A stretch of DNA of 64,000 nucleotides from NCBI GenBank assembly GCA_020853705.1, contig JADYYK010000054.1:1-64000 (forward strand). Reading direction: 5' to 3'. This DNA comes from Deltaproteobacteria bacterium. Its GTDB lineage: Bacteria > Myxococcota_A > Polyangia > Haliangiales > JADYYK01. Every line of letters starts with the position of its first letter. The stretch's first letter is position 1. Below are positions 42,226-52,010 of the stretch, in pieces. The notes beneath the pieces are model-generated. The model was not told the DNA's origin. It searched no databases and saw nothing but the letters and a program-made list of their open reading frames with translations. The translations under genes were made by a program, and so were the position numbers.

Positions 42226-45200
42226 TCAGTCGAGCAGCGTGGTCAGGATGGCGTCGCCGTCGGCCCCGATGGCGAGGACGCCGAGGCCGAGGCGGGCGGC
42301 CAGCTGGGCCGCGGGCGGACCCGACTTCGCGATGGGCACCAGGGCGTCCTGCGCCGCCTTGGTGTCGGCGGGGCCCTTGCGGGCCAGCGACAGGATCGAC
42401 GCCAGCGCGAGCACGCGCACCCGCGGGTCGAGCTCGTGGGTGCGCAGCTCCCGGGCCAGCGTCGCCAGCGGGGTCGCCCTGGCGCGCAGCGCGGCCAGCG
42501 CCGGGATGGCGATCCGGCGCACGTCACGCGCGGGATCACGCACCGCGCGATCGAGCAGCGGCGTCGCCGCGGCGGGATCGTGCTCGGCCAGCGCGCGCGC
42601 GGCCTCGGCGGCGGCGGCGCGACGCCACTCGCGGTCGGACGCCATCGCGATCTCCAGCTCGGCCTTGATGCGCGCGCCCTGGCCCTGCACCGTCGACAGC
42701 GCACGCAGCGCGGCGCCCGCGACCTGCGGATCGGGATCGACCAGCGCCGGCTCCAGCAGCGCCACCGCGTCGGCGGGCGGCAGCCCCGCGCCCGGCACCG
42801 CGGCGACCGCGCGGGCGCGGATGTCGGCCTCGGGATCCAGCGCCGCGGCACGCAGCACCACGGCGGCGTCGGCGCCGCGCACGCTCAGCGCCGCCACCAG
42901 GCGCACCCCGGGATCGGGGTCGCTGGCCGCCGCGCGCAGCACCTGCCCGGCGCCATATGCGGTCGCGACCTCGACGATCAGCTTGCGCTCGCCGGCGTCG
43001 CCGCGGCCCAGCGCGCGGGTCAGCACCTCGCCGGCCTCGATCTTCGGGGCGGTCTTGCCCTGCGACGCCGACAGCAGCGCCGCCAGCGCGGCGTGGCGCA
43101 CGCCTCCGTCGGCGTCGTCGGCCAGCGCCAGCAGCGCCTCGGCCGAGCCCGGCTCGCCGCGCTGCACCAGCGCCGCCAGCGCGGTCGCCGCGTCACGACG
43201 CACCGAGGCGTCCACGTCGGTGGCCAGCCCCGCCGCCAGCTTGCCGGCCACGTCGGGCGCGATGACCCCGAGGCCGATCACGCACGCCGACACGCGCCGG
43301 CGCACGTCCAGCGACTCGTCCCGGCTGGCCTGCTTGAGCAGCACGCCACCCACCTTGGGCTGCGCGCGCGCGACCACGCAGGAGGCGTCCGCCGCCGCGG
43401 CGTGCGCGCTGGGATCCTTGGGATCGCGCAGCGCCCGCGCCAGCTCCTCCTGCGTCACCAGCGGCTTGACCGCGCCGATGACGCCGAGCGCCGCGATGGC
43501 CTGCTTGGACATCGAGCCCAGCTTGAGCAGCGGCCGCATCGCCTCCAGCGCCCGGCGCGGCTCGCGCTGACCGGCGACGCCGAGGCCGGTCGCCGCCGCG
43601 TGCGCGACCTGGCCGCCGTAGGTCACCAGCTTGGTCAAGGTCAGGATCGACGCCGCGCCACCACCACCCAGCGCGCGCGCCGCCGCCAGCCGCACCGACA
43701 TCTGGCGGTCGTCGACCAGCTGCTCCAGCTTGGGTAGCGCCAGCTCGGGCTTGGTCTTGGCGACCTCGCCCAGCGCGGCCACCGAGGCCTCGCGCAGCCC
43801 GGCCACCTTGCCCGGCGACCCCAGCGCGGCGTCGGCGACCGCGGCGACCTCGTCGGGCGGCGCCAGCGACGCCCACAGCGGCAGCGCCAGCACGCGCACC
43901 TTGGCCGAGGCGTCGTTGGCCGCAACCCCCAGCGGCGCCGCCAGGGCCCGATCCAGCGGCAGCTCCAGCGTCGCCAGCAGCGCCAGCGCCGCCGCCCGCG
44001 TGGCCTCGGAGGCCTCCTTGCGGCCGCCCAGCTCGACCAGCGCGCGCGCCGCCTCGGCCGGCGCCAGCGCGCTCAGCCGCGTCACCAGCGCACGGGCGTC
44101 ACGCGCCAGCCGCTCGTCCTCGTCGGCCAGCGCGCCCGCCGCGGCCGCCACCGCCGCGCCCGGCGCGCGCTCGGCCAGCGCGGTCGCGGCGTCCATCGCG
44201 CGCCGCCGCGTGGCCACGTCCTTGGCCGCCGCGCCCGCCGCGATCAGCTTGGCCGCGGCCACCGGATCCAGCTCGGCCGCCGCCGCCAGCGACGACTGCC
44301 GGGCCTCGGCGTCGTCACCCGAGGCCGCCGCCGCCAGCACCTCGGCGTGCGCCCCCGGGCGCCGCCGCGCGATGGCCCGCGCGACCTCCAGCGCCCGGCG
44401 CCGCACCCGCACCGACTTCGAGCCCACCGCCTCGGCCAGGAACTTGCCCTCGGCCGCGCCACCCGAGCCCGCCACGCGCAGCACCTCGAGCACATCCAGC
44501 GTCGCCGCCTCGCTCTTGCTGGCCGCCGCCTTCAGCCCCGCGAACGCCTCGTCCTTGCCCTCACCGATGACATAGCGCAGCAGCCCCTCGGGCACCGGCT
44601 GCAGCTGGCCGACGCCCCACGCCACCCAGCCGCGCAGCCCGCCGGTGCTGCCATCGAGCGACCCGTCATACTTCAGCGCGCCCGGCTCCAGCGCCACCGG
44701 GCTGAGCCCCAGCACCGCGACCCGGCTGCCATACGCCGGCGAGTGCGGCAGGAAGTGCAGCCACTTCCACGCCGGCCGTCCGACCCGCGCCACCAGCTGG
44801 CGCTGCCCATCGGCGCCGACCTCGGTGCGCATGTACATGTGGCCCGACAGCACCACGTAGGCCAGCACCACCAGCAGCACGGGCACCGCCAGCACGCCGG
44901 CCAGCACGGTCCACACGAAGCGCTTGCCCTTGGCGATGGCCCTGGCCTCGTCGGGGCTGGACGCCACCACGTGCGCGCGCTTGACCCCGGCCAGCTCGCC
45001 GACCGTCAGCCGGCGCCCCTGCCCTGCGGCCTCGGCCAGCGCGACGCGCGCCCGCCGGGTGTCGCCGCGCACCGGCGCGACATACTCGCGCGCATGCTCG
45101 CGCAGGAAGCGGTGCGCCAGCTGGTAACGCGAGCTGACCTCGCTGCCGCGTCCGACCTTGCGCGCCACGCCGCGCGCCACCAGCGCCTCCAGCGCGGTCG

Positions 45201-46167
45201 CCGCAGCCGCGGTGGGCAGCCCGGCCGCCGCGCCGATGTCCTCGGGCTCGGCCGCCTCGCCGGTCTCCAGCGCACACAGCTCGCCGAGCACCCGCGCGCC
45301 GGTCTCGCCGCCCGCGGCGTCGCACGCGATGGACAGGAAGCGATCGATCAGCGCGGTCGCGCCCCCGGCGCGTCGGTAGGTCCCCGGCGAGGTCAGGCGC
45401 AGCTCCAGCGCGGTGCGCGCCACGATCTGCAGCTCGGCCGGGTTGACCGGGCCGCGTGCCGCCAGGTTGCCGGCGATGGCGTCCGACAGGCCGGCCTCGA
45501 CGAAGGTCCCGGTCGCCAGCACGGTGCGCTCGATGATCTGCGCCGCGTGGGTCTCGTCGAAGGGCGCCAGCCGGTAGCGGTAGCTCGGCGAGAACAGCGT
45601 GCCGGTGCGCCGCTCCAGGGCGTCCAGGCGCACCATCAGGTCGTCGTCGCACACGAACAGGAAGCGGGTGCGATGGTCGGGCGCCTTGCCCAGCTTGACC
45701 AGCACCTCGGCCAGCGCGTCGAGCTCGGCGCCCTCGGGCACCGCGCCGCCGCCGTCGTCGATGACCACCAGCGCGCCGCCCTTGGACGACGCCCCCAGCT
45801 GGGTCAGCACCTCGGCCGCGCCGACCGCGTCGGCCGCCGCCTGCCCGGCTCGCCCGCCGCCGGCCCCGCGCGCCCGGGCCTCCCGCGCCAGCACGTCCAC
45901 CGCCCCTGGCAGCCCGGGCGCATACACCGCCTGCATGCCGTGATCGCGCAGCGCGGGCAGCAGGCCGGCACACACCAGCGAGGTCTTGCCGACTCCCGGC
46001 GGTCCCAGCACCAGGCCGATGCGAAAGCGCTCGGACGTCACCAGCTTGGCCAGGTCGCCCCGCTCGGCCTCACGCCCGAAGAACATCTCGCGGTCGCCCT
46101 CGCCATAGGGCGTGAGGCCACGAAACGCTGTGATGACGCTCAGAGCATCACGACGGGCGTTCTTCAC
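42226..46167 (-). CDS. nSTAND1-like NTPase with membrane segment and HEAT repeats
   Basis: 1313 residues with a GTG start. The N-terminus has AFRGLTPYGEGDREMFFGRE, the sequence that leads into nSTAND1 NTPases, then Walker A GPPGVGKTS (Lys61) and Walker B ALVVIDD (about 133-138). A winged-helix-like region ends near 390. A single membrane segment follows at about 414-440. From about 530 to the end are some 20 HEAT-like repeats of Ala-rich helix pairs. STAND proteins are oligomerising sensors; HEAT repeats would be the ligand-sensing part. TAAGAT 6 bp before the GTG suggests a leaderless mRNA. No effector domain recognised. Confidence 0.75.
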   Translation of the reverse strand: MKNARRDALSVITAFRGLTPYGEGDREMFFGREAERGDLAKLVTSERFRIGLVLGPPGVGKTSLVCAGLLPALRDHGMQAVYAPGLPGAVDVLAREARARGAGGGRAGQAAADAVGAAEVLTQLGASSKGGALVVIDDGGGAVPEGAELDALAEVLVKLGKAPDHRTRFLFVCDDDLMVRLDALERRTGTLFSPSYRYRLAPFDETHAAQIIERTVLATGTFVEAGLSDAIAGNLAARGPVNPAELQIVARTALELRLTSPGTYRRAGGATALIDRFLSIACDAAGGETGARVLGELCALETGEAAEPEDIGAAAGLPTAAAATALEALVARGVARKVGRGSEVSSRYQLAHRFLREHAREYVAPVRGDTRRARVALAEAAGQGRRLTVGELAGVKRAHVVASSPDEARAIAKGKRFVWTVLAGVLAVPVLLVVLAYVVLSGHMYMRTEVGADGQRQLVARVGRPAWKWLHFLPHSPAYGSRVAVLGLSPVALEPGALKYDGSLDGSTGGLRGWVAWGVGQLQPVPEGLLRYVIGEGKDEAFAGLKAAASKSEAATLDVLEVLRVAGSGGAAEGKFLAEAVGSKSVRVRRRALEVARAIARRRPGAHAEVLAAAASGDDAEARQSSLAAAAELDPVAAAKLIAAGAAAKDVATRRRAMDAATALAERAPGAAVAAAAGALADEDERLARDARALVTRLSALAPAEAARALVELGGRKEASEATRAAALALLATLELPLDRALAAPLGVAANDASAKVRVLALPLWASLAPPDEVAAVADAALGSPGKVAGLREASVAALGEVAKTKPELALPKLEQLVDDRQMSVRLAAARALGGGGAASILTLTKLVTYGGQVAHAAATGLGVAGQREPRRALEAMRPLLKLGSMSKQAIAALGVIGAVKPLVTQEELARALRDPKDPSAHAAAADASCVVARAQPKVGGVLLKQASRDESLDVRRRVSACVIGLGVIAPDVAGKLAAGLATDVDASVRRDAATALAALVQRGEPGSAEALLALADDADGGVRHAALAALLSASQGKTAPKIEAGEVLTRALGRGDAGERKLIVEVATAYGAGQVLRAAASDPDPGVRLVAALSVRGADAAVVLRAAALDPEADIRARAVAAVPGAGLPPADAVALLEPALVDPDPQVAGAALRALSTVQGQGARIKAELEIAMASDREWRRAAAAEAARALAEHDPAAATPLLDRAVRDPARDVRRIAIPALAALRARATPLATLARELRTHELDPRVRVLALASILSLARKGPADTKAAQDALVPIAKSGPPAAQLAARLGLGVLAIGADGDAILTTLLD

Positions 46168-46198
46168 GCCGCCATCTTACCTACGTTTCGGCAGATCC

Positions 46199-46234
46199 GG
46201 ACAAAACAAGACCCGCTCGAGGGTCGTTTTGTCC
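46199..46234 (-). terminator. Hairpin terminator downstream of queF
   Basis: GGACAAAAC/GTTTTGTCC (9 bp) and GACCC/GGGTC (5 bp) stack with a 2-nt bulge around a 6-nt loop, 24 bp after the queF stop codon. Confidence 0.7.
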
Positions 46235-46257
46235 CGAGCCGTCCGGTCTGGCTCGGA

Positions 46258-46611
46258 CTACTTGCTGTGGCGCGCGGTCACGATGGTGCGAATCCCGCCG
46301 CGGATGGCGAAGTCGCCGACCACCGTCGCGCTGCGCGGCGCCACCGCCTTGACCAGGTCGTCCAGGATGCGGTTGGTCACCGCCTCGTGGAACGCGCCCT
46401 CGTCGCGATAGGACCACAGGTACAGCTTGAGCGACTTCAGCTCGACGCAGGTGGCGTCGGGCACGTACGTGATCTTGATGACCGCGAAGTCCGGCTGCCC
46501 GGTCATCGGGCAGACGCAGGTGAACTCGGGGCACTCGAAGTCGATGCTGTAGTCGCGGCCGGGAGCCGGGTTGGGGAACGTCTCAAGCTGCTTGTTCGGC
46601 CGCGTTGACAT
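46258..46611 (-). CDS. queF: NADPH-dependent 7-cyano-7-deazaguanine reductase
   Basis: 117 residues, type I QueF length. Catalytic Cys in [12 protein letters not shown] and the [17 protein letters not shown] substrate region with Glu/His. It reduces preQ0 to preQ1 for queuosine in tRNA (Asp, Asn, His, Tyr), a wobble-base modification relevant to the tRNA array elsewhere in the window. It overlaps the upstream gene by 29 bp. Confidence 0.95.
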   Translation of the reverse strand: MSTRPNKQLETFPNPAPGRDYSIDFECPEFTCVCPMTGQPDFAVIKITYVPDATCVELKSLKLYLWSYRDEGAFHEAVTNRILDDLVKAVAPRSATVVGDFAIRGGIRTIVTARHSK

Positions 46612-47578
46612 CGTCTTCTCGTTGCTCCTCCCGCACCACGGCCGGATTGGCGCCGCTGCCGGGCAGGGCGGGGATCTCGGCGTCGCTCGGGAACACCAGG
46701 TGATCGATGCGCGCCGCGGCGTCGAACTGCGCCCGCGTCGGATCGGTGAAGTCGCCGGCCTCGTAGTAGTCCAGCGCCAGCTCCGACAGCACCGCGTACT
46801 TCTTGCGCGACGCCTCGTAGTAGTTCATGAACTCGAACGACTCCGAGTGGTAGTAGCGCTCGCGCATCATGGCGGTGCGCTTCTTCAGGCTGTCCTTGCG
46901 CGCCACGCTGCCCGACGCCAGGGCGCCGAAGCGGCGGAACTCGGTGATCCAGCGCCGCCACTCCCTGACCGTGGGCGCCTCGCCATAGGTGTCGAGGAAG
47001 GCCTCGCGCAGGAACTCCAGCACCTGCGGCTCGGGGCGCGCGCGCATCACGGTGCCGGCCTTGGTCAGGCGCGCCAGGTCGCGGAAGCGCTTCGACCCGA
47101 TGATGTCCTCGCCGAACATCTCGGCGTGGAAGAAGGCGCTCTGGTACTTCTCGCACACCCAGTGGTGCACGTCCTCGATGCCGCCCAGCTCCTGTACGTC
47201 ACGGCGGGCCAGCGCGACCACCAGCGGGTGCATGGCGACGTCGAGAGCGATGTGCGACACGAAGCCGCCCACCAGCGCGTGCTTCTCGTCCTGGGTCAGG
47301 CCGCGCTGCAGCCGCGCGCGCTCGATGAAGTTGCGCAGCAGCAGGCCCGGGCGCTCGAAGTGGATCTTGTAGCCCCAGGGTGACGGGATGCCGGGCAGCC
47401 CGAGCGAGAAGCGCACCGCCGTCTTGGCGACGTTCGAGTAGTAGGGCAGATCATGGATGATCGACCCCAGGCGGGTGTGCGTCGGCTCGGCCTGCATCGC
47501 CGCCGCCAGCTTGCGCGGCGTGCCCGCGTTGGTGGCGCACAGGGTCCCGAAGGTCAGATGTAGCTGCGGTGCGGGCAT
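46583..47578 (-). CDS. Zinc-dependent phospholipase C-like protein
   Basis: 331 residues from the ATG at 47578 (TGATG overlap with the upstream gene). The N-terminus [14 protein letters not shown] and the His-rich helices ([39 protein letters not shown]) fit the all-helical zinc-dependent phospholipase C fold with its His/Asp metal ligands. No signal peptide, so it may be cytoplasmic. Substrate unknown. Confidence 0.7.
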   Translation of the reverse strand: MPAPQLHLTFGTLCATNAGTPRKLAAAMQAEPTHTRLGSIIHDLPYYSNVAKTAVRFSLGLPGIPSPWGYKIHFERPGLLLRNFIERARLQRGLTQDEKHALVGGFVSHIALDVAMHPLVVALARRDVQELGGIEDVHHWVCEKYQSAFFHAEMFGEDIIGSKRFRDLARLTKAGTVMRARPEPQVLEFLREAFLDTYGEAPTVREWRRWITEFRRFGALASGSVARKDSLKKRTAMMRERYYHSESFEFMNYYEASRKKYAVLSELALDYYEAGDFTDPTRAQFDAAARIDHLVFPSDAEIPALPGSGANPAVVREEQREDDVNAAEQAA

Positions 47579-47991
47579 CAGCCCTCTCCGTTGGCGCGCG
47601 CGCTGGCCGCCTGCTTGAGATCCCAGATGCACTCCACGAACGGCTTGCAGCCGTCGCCGTGCTGGACGCGGCACGCATCGAGGGCGCCCAGCACCGGCGT
47701 GGTCAGCGCGGCGTCCTCCAGGCAGGTGCCCTGGCAGCTGGCGACGTCGTTCCAGACCGTCAGTCCGGGTTCGGCCAGCTCGGTCACGCACCCCATCATG
47801 TGCCGGCAGAAGGTCTGGCAGGTGTCCTGGCGCGGGGTCGGCGTGGCCACCGGCGTCCGCGGCGCTGGCGCGGGCCCGACCACCACTGGCGGGCGCGCCA
47901 CCGGCCGGCTGCCCGCGCTGCCGCCGCCGCCGCACGCGGCGAGGCCGACCAGGGCGAAGAGCACCCCGGCGCGGAGCAGATTTCTGGGCAT
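47578..47991 (-). CDS. Cys-rich lipoprotein
   Basis: 137 residues from the ATG at 47991; a GTG at 48003 in frame is also possible. Signal with lipobox GLAACGG, Gly/Pro/Val linker, then eight Cys in a helical domain (CQTFCRHMMGC, CQGTC, CRVQHGDGCKPFVEC) of a kind common in myxobacterial lipoproteins. Function unknown. Confidence 0.7.
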   Translation of the reverse strand: MPRNLLRAGVLFALVGLAACGGGGSAGSRPVARPPVVVGPAPAPRTPVATPTPRQDTCQTFCRHMMGCVTELAEPGLTVWNDVASCQGTCLEDAALTTPVLGALDACRVQHGDGCKPFVECIWDLKQAASARANGEG

Positions 47992-48108
47992 GGCGGTGCG
48001 CACCTAAGACCGATGAAGCTATCGGCGCCCTCGCAGTGCGTCAAATGCGAAGATTTTACGCACCGCCACGCTTGCTACGCACCCCAAATTCCGCGAGGAT
48101 TCGCAGCC

Positions 48109-49815
48109 ATGCAGCGCCAGGTCCCGACCGTCTTGGACGACGCCATCGCCCTCTACATCCGCACCTACTACTCGCTGCTGCGCTCCAGCGGGTCGGTCCG
48201 GGTGCGCTCCCTGGAGGAGGCCCATGGCGGCATGGCGTCCTCGCTGCACCCCAAGGCGGCCGGGCCGGAGCTCGACCTCGGCGCCCTGATCTATGCCGCG
48301 GTCCGCCTGCCGTCCTGCGCCTGGCAGCTCAGCCACGTCATCCTGGGCCAGTCGCGCGACCAGTTCGTGGGCGCCGGCTACAGCGACATCGCCAGCTGGG
48401 AGCGGGTGCGCACCCCGGCGCGACGCCGGCGCTGGCAGTGGAACGGCGCCGGTCAGCTGGCGGTCTATGTGGTCAGCGCCTCCGACATCGACGACCTCAT
48501 CCCCATCCTGGTGGCCTACCAGCTGGAGTGGAACAAGGTCCACGCGGCGCTGGCCGCGCGCCCCGAGCTGGCCGCGCGGGTGGCCGACCTCGGTGGCGAC
48601 CCGCTGCCACCGGCGCTGGCCCTCGAGCTGTCCGACGCCCTGGCGGTGCCGGCCGAGGAGTGCGCCCGGCTGGCGTCGGTCCTCGGCTGCGCGGGCCTCG
48701 GCGCGTGTGCCCGGCGCGAGCTCGATCTGTCGCTGACGCTGCTGTCGGGGTCGTTCGTGAACTACCAGCGGGCGTCGTCGCGCTGGTGGCGAGCGGTCGC
48801 CGCCGATCCCAGCGGCGCCCACCTGGCCGAGCGCCCGGTCTACTTCGTGTCGTCCAACATGCACGCGCTGTCGAACCTGCTGGGCGGCTACTCACGCACC
48901 CACGCCGGGGCGCTGGGGGCCTGGGTCGCGGCCGAGAACCCCGAAGGCTTGGCGAAGGAATACCAGTCCTTGCAGGCCGCCGGCGACCAGGCCGGCCTCG
49001 ACAACCTGTCGTACTACCTGCTCCGGCTGTATGCCCGCGACGCCGAGCGCCGGCGCGCCATCAGCGCCGCCGATCTCGCGGTCGGCATCCGCACCGTGCC
49101 CAGCCCCGACGAGATCGAGGTCGACGCCCAGGTCATCCCGCTGGCGCAGCTCGACCCCGGGCGCTGCGACCCGCGCCTGGCCATGCCCGGCCTCGAGCGG
49201 CTGTCGCGCAGCGACGCCCTGGTGCTCAACATCGACTACCCGCTGGGCATGGCGGCCTACCACATGCTGGCGCGCGTCCTCATCGAGGTGCCCGGGCTGC
49301 GCGGGGTCTATGTCATGGGCAAGGCGGCCACGCTGAACGCCCGCGTCGGCGACGTCATGCTGTCCGACGTGGTGCACGACGAGCACTCCAAGAACACCTT
49401 CCTGCTGCGTAACGACCTCACCGGGGCGCAGATCTCGCCCTATCTGCGCCACGGCAGCGCACTGGATCACCAGAAGGCCATCACCGTGCGCAGCGCCTTC
49501 CTGCAGAACCGCGCCCTGATGGACGTCTTCTACACCGAGGGCTACACCGTGATGGAGATGGAGACCGGGCCCTATCTGGCCGCGCTCACCGAGGCGACCT
49601 CGCCACGGCGCTACCCCACCGACGAGCTCATCAATCTGGGCGCGCCGCCGCTGCCCATCGGCATCGTCCACTATGCGTCGGACACCCCATTTTCCCGGCA
49701 CAAGCAGCTGCTCTCGAAGAGCATGTCGTTCTTCGGCATGGACGCGACCTATGCCTGCGCGGTGGCCATCGTGCGGCGCATCTTCGAGCTCGAGATCGCC
49801 CGCGTCGGGTCCTGA
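48109..49815 (+). CDS. DUF6909-like protein with nucleoside-phosphorylase-like C-terminus
   Basis: 568 residues from the ATG at 48109. The N-terminal part (DDAIALYIRTYYSLLRSSG, LEEAHGGMASSLHPKA) is helical and belongs to a conserved family I recall as DUF6909. The C-terminal 230 residues contain VYVMGKAATLNARVGDV and GYTVMEMETGPYLAALTE, close to the phosphate-binding and ME-x-E substrate motifs of the PNP/UDP phosphorylase fold. It may act on a nucleoside. No partner genes suggest a pathway. Confidence 0.6.
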   Translation: MQRQVPTVLDDAIALYIRTYYSLLRSSGSVRVRSLEEAHGGMASSLHPKAAGPELDLGALIYAAVRLPSCAWQLSHVILGQSRDQFVGAGYSDIASWERVRTPARRRRWQWNGAGQLAVYVVSASDIDDLIPILVAYQLEWNKVHAALAARPELAARVADLGGDPLPPALALELSDALAVPAEECARLASVLGCAGLGACARRELDLSLTLLSGSFVNYQRASSRWWRAVAADPSGAHLAERPVYFVSSNMHALSNLLGGYSRTHAGALGAWVAAENPEGLAKEYQSLQAAGDQAGLDNLSYYLLRLYARDAERRRAISAADLAVGIRTVPSPDEIEVDAQVIPLAQLDPGRCDPRLAMPGLERLSRSDALVLNIDYPLGMAAYHMLARVLIEVPGLRGVYVMGKAATLNARVGDVMLSDVVHDEHSKNTFLLRNDLTGAQISPYLRHGSALDHQKAITVRSAFLQNRALMDVFYTEGYTVMEMETGPYLAALTEATSPRRYPTDELINLGAPPLPIGIVHYASDTPFSRHKQLLSKSMSFFGMDATYACAVAIVRRIFELEIARVGS

Positions 49816-49878
49816 TTGACGCGGCGCGCTACGATGTTGTAAGGGGGTGGTCCGCACCGCATCAAGGGGGGGATCACC

Positions 49879-50382
49879 ATGGCCGACGACGCCGCGGGCA
49901 ACGACAGCAAAGAGAGCAGCGACAAGCAGTACATCCGCGAGCTCCGGCGCGCCTTCCAGGCCGAGGTCTTCGGTGAGGCTGGCTATGCCGTGCTGTCGCG
50001 CCTGAAGATCCGCCCTGGTCAGCGCGCCAAGTTCGCCGCGCTGCGCGCGCTCGAGGCGCAGCTCAAGACGCGCCTGGGCGAGACCCTGGCCAGGGCCGGC
50101 TTCGAGACCCGCGAGAGCTGGCTGGCCAAGCTGCTGGGTGGCGGCGCGGCGCTGGCCGCGGCCCCCCTGCCCTGGCAGCTCGAGGCCCGCCTGCTGCGCC
50201 TGCTGCTCGAGGTCACGGTGCCGGCGTTCGAGCGCTTCGAACGCAAGTTCGGCGCCCGCGATCCCGAGCTGGCGCGCAGCCTGAGCGCCCATGAGCGCGC
50301 CCAGCTGGAGTTTTTCCGCCGTGAGATCGCGGGGGACGCCGCGCACGCGCTGGACCCGGTGAGGGAGCTGCTGGAGACCTGA
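49879..50382 (+). CDS. Ferritin-like domain protein
   Basis: 167 residues with a good ribosome site (AAGGGGGG). Helical, with Glu/His-spaced motifs EVFGEAGYAVLSRL, AFERFERKFG and SAHERAQLEFFRRE that resemble the di-iron ferritin-like four-helix bundle (rubrerythrin superfamily). A hydrophobic stretch at about 87-100 (LLGGGAALAAAPLP) may touch a membrane. Assignment moderate. Confidence 0.5.
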   Translation: MADDAAGNDSKESSDKQYIRELRRAFQAEVFGEAGYAVLSRLKIRPGQRAKFAALRALEAQLKTRLGETLARAGFETRESWLAKLLGGGAALAAAPLPWQLEARLLRLLLEVTVPAFERFERKFGARDPELARSLSAHERAQLEFFRREIAGDAAHALDPVRELLET

Positions 50383-50437
50383 GTTTCGGCCAGTCGTGCT
50401 AGAATTCCCGAGGTTCATTCACGCCCAGGGAGCACGT

Positions 50438-51988
50438 ATGGCTTATCGGCGTTCCATCTCTGCCTCGGCCTGGCTTCTGACTGCAGCGCTGGCCTGCGCT
50501 GGCTGTGCCAGCGCAGGCGAGGACGATGTCGACGGCAGCATCGGCGGCGACGAGGGCGGGGTGGACGACGGTGGCGGCAGCGTGGACGGCGGCGGGACCT
50601 GCATCCCGACCGCGGCCGACGAGCCCGACGACGCCTTCCGCGACACCAACTGTGACGGTGTGGACGGCGACGCCTCGCGCGCGGTGTTCGTCGATACCGC
50701 CGGGGGCGTGGACACCAACCCGGGCACCCGCGAGCTGCCCAAGAAGACCATCAACGCGGCCATCAACCAGGCCGCGGGCGCCATCCCCAGGAAGGTCGTC
50801 TTCATCTCGGCCGGCACCTACAACGAGACCGTGATGGGGCAGAAGGGCGTCAGCCTGTATGGCGGCTACTCGCGGGCGCAGAACTGGGCGCGCGCGGCGG
50901 CCAACATCAGCAAGATCGTCGGCGCCGGCACCGGCATGATCATCGACGGCGTCAACATCGCGACCAAGATCGATCGGCTGACCATCACCGCGACCGCGGG
51001 CATGACCACGGGGTCGTCGATCGCCGTGGTGGTGTCGAACTCGAACAACCTGCTGACCTTCAACAGCTGCTCGATCATGGCGGCGCCGGGCACCAACGGC
51101 GCGGCCGGAGCCGCCGGCCCGCGGGGCGGCAACGGCGCGGTCGGTCAGCCCGGCGGCGGTGGCAGCTGTGACGGCGGCGGACGCGGCGGGGGCGGCCCGG
51201 CGGGCACCAACAACTGCCCAGGCGGCAACCCCAACGGCGGCGCTGGCGGCACCGGCGGCTCGGAGGGCTCCAACGCGGGTGATCGCGGCTCGAACTCGCC
51301 AGGTGGCGCGTCGGGCGGCAACGGCGGCGGCGGTGGCGATCCGGGCGGCACCGGCGGCGCAGGCGGTGCCGGCGACGTCGGCGCGGCCGGCATGCCGGGC
51401 GCCCCGGGCAACGGCGTCGGCGCGGTGTCGGGCATGATGTTCATGCGCGCCGATGGCTCGGGCGGCAGCAACGGCGGGCCCGGCACCGGCGGCGGCGGCG
51501 GCGGTGGCGGCGGTGGTCAGGGCTGCTTCTTCTGTGACGACGGCTCGGGCAACGGCGGCGGCGGTGGCGGCGCGGGTGGCTGCGGTGGCATCGGTGGCAC
51601 GCCGGGCACCGGCGGCGGCGCCAGCATCGGCGTGCTGGCGATCGCGTCCAGCCCGGTGATCAACGCGACGACCATCCAGGCCGGCAAGGGCGGCGCGGGC
51701 GGCGCCGGCGGCGCGGGCGGCGCTGGCGGCAGCGGCGGTGGCGGCGGCGCGGGCGGCAGCAGCTGCACCGGCGAGGTCGGCCGCGGTGGCCAGGGCGGCG
51801 CCGGCGGCGCCGGTGGCGCGGGTGGTGCCGGCGGTGGTGGCGGTGGTGGCCCGTCGATCGGGGTCTACAAGGCCATGGGCGCGACCCCGGTGATGACGAT
51901 GACGACCATCATGATCGGCACCGGCGGCGCTGCCGGCGGTGGACCGCGGCCCGGCATGGTGGGCACCGCGGCGATGACCTACCCGTAG
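50438..51988 (+). CDS. DUF1565 lipoprotein with glycine-rich repeats
   Basis: 516 residues. Signal with lipobox ACAGC and an Asp/Gly linker. Residues about 85-200 are a DUF1565-type beta-helix start (VFVDTAGGVDTNPGTRELP, VVFISAGTYNETV, GVSLYGGYSR). From about 200 on, blocks of GGxGGxG repeats dominate, interrupted by short non-Gly strands, similar in look to PGRS or glycine-rich surface proteins. Probably outer-surface exposed. Confidence 0.75.
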   Translation: MAYRRSISASAWLLTAALACAGCASAGEDDVDGSIGGDEGGVDDGGGSVDGGGTCIPTAADEPDDAFRDTNCDGVDGDASRAVFVDTAGGVDTNPGTRELPKKTINAAINQAAGAIPRKVVFISAGTYNETVMGQKGVSLYGGYSRAQNWARAAANISKIVGAGTGMIIDGVNIATKIDRLTITATAGMTTGSSIAVVVSNSNNLLTFNSCSIMAAPGTNGAAGAAGPRGGNGAVGQPGGGGSCDGGGRGGGGPAGTNNCPGGNPNGGAGGTGGSEGSNAGDRGSNSPGGASGGNGGGGGDPGGTGGAGGAGDVGAAGMPGAPGNGVGAVSGMMFMRADGSGGSNGGPGTGGGGGGGGGGQGCFFCDDGSGNGGGGGGAGGCGGIGGTPGTGGGASIGVLAIASSPVINATTIQAGKGGAGGAGGAGGAGGSGGGGGAGGSSCTGEVGRGGQGGAGGAGGAGGAGGGGGGGPSIGVYKAMGATPVMTMTTIMIGTGGAAGGGPRPGMVGTAAMTYP

Positions 51989-52010
51989 CGGCGGGGCGCA
52001 GCGATGGCCG

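Noticed and set aside
42183-44200. tmRNA gene next to smpB
   Set aside because: No tRNA-Ala-like ends or tag frame found; the region codes the HEAT-repeat protein on the other strand.
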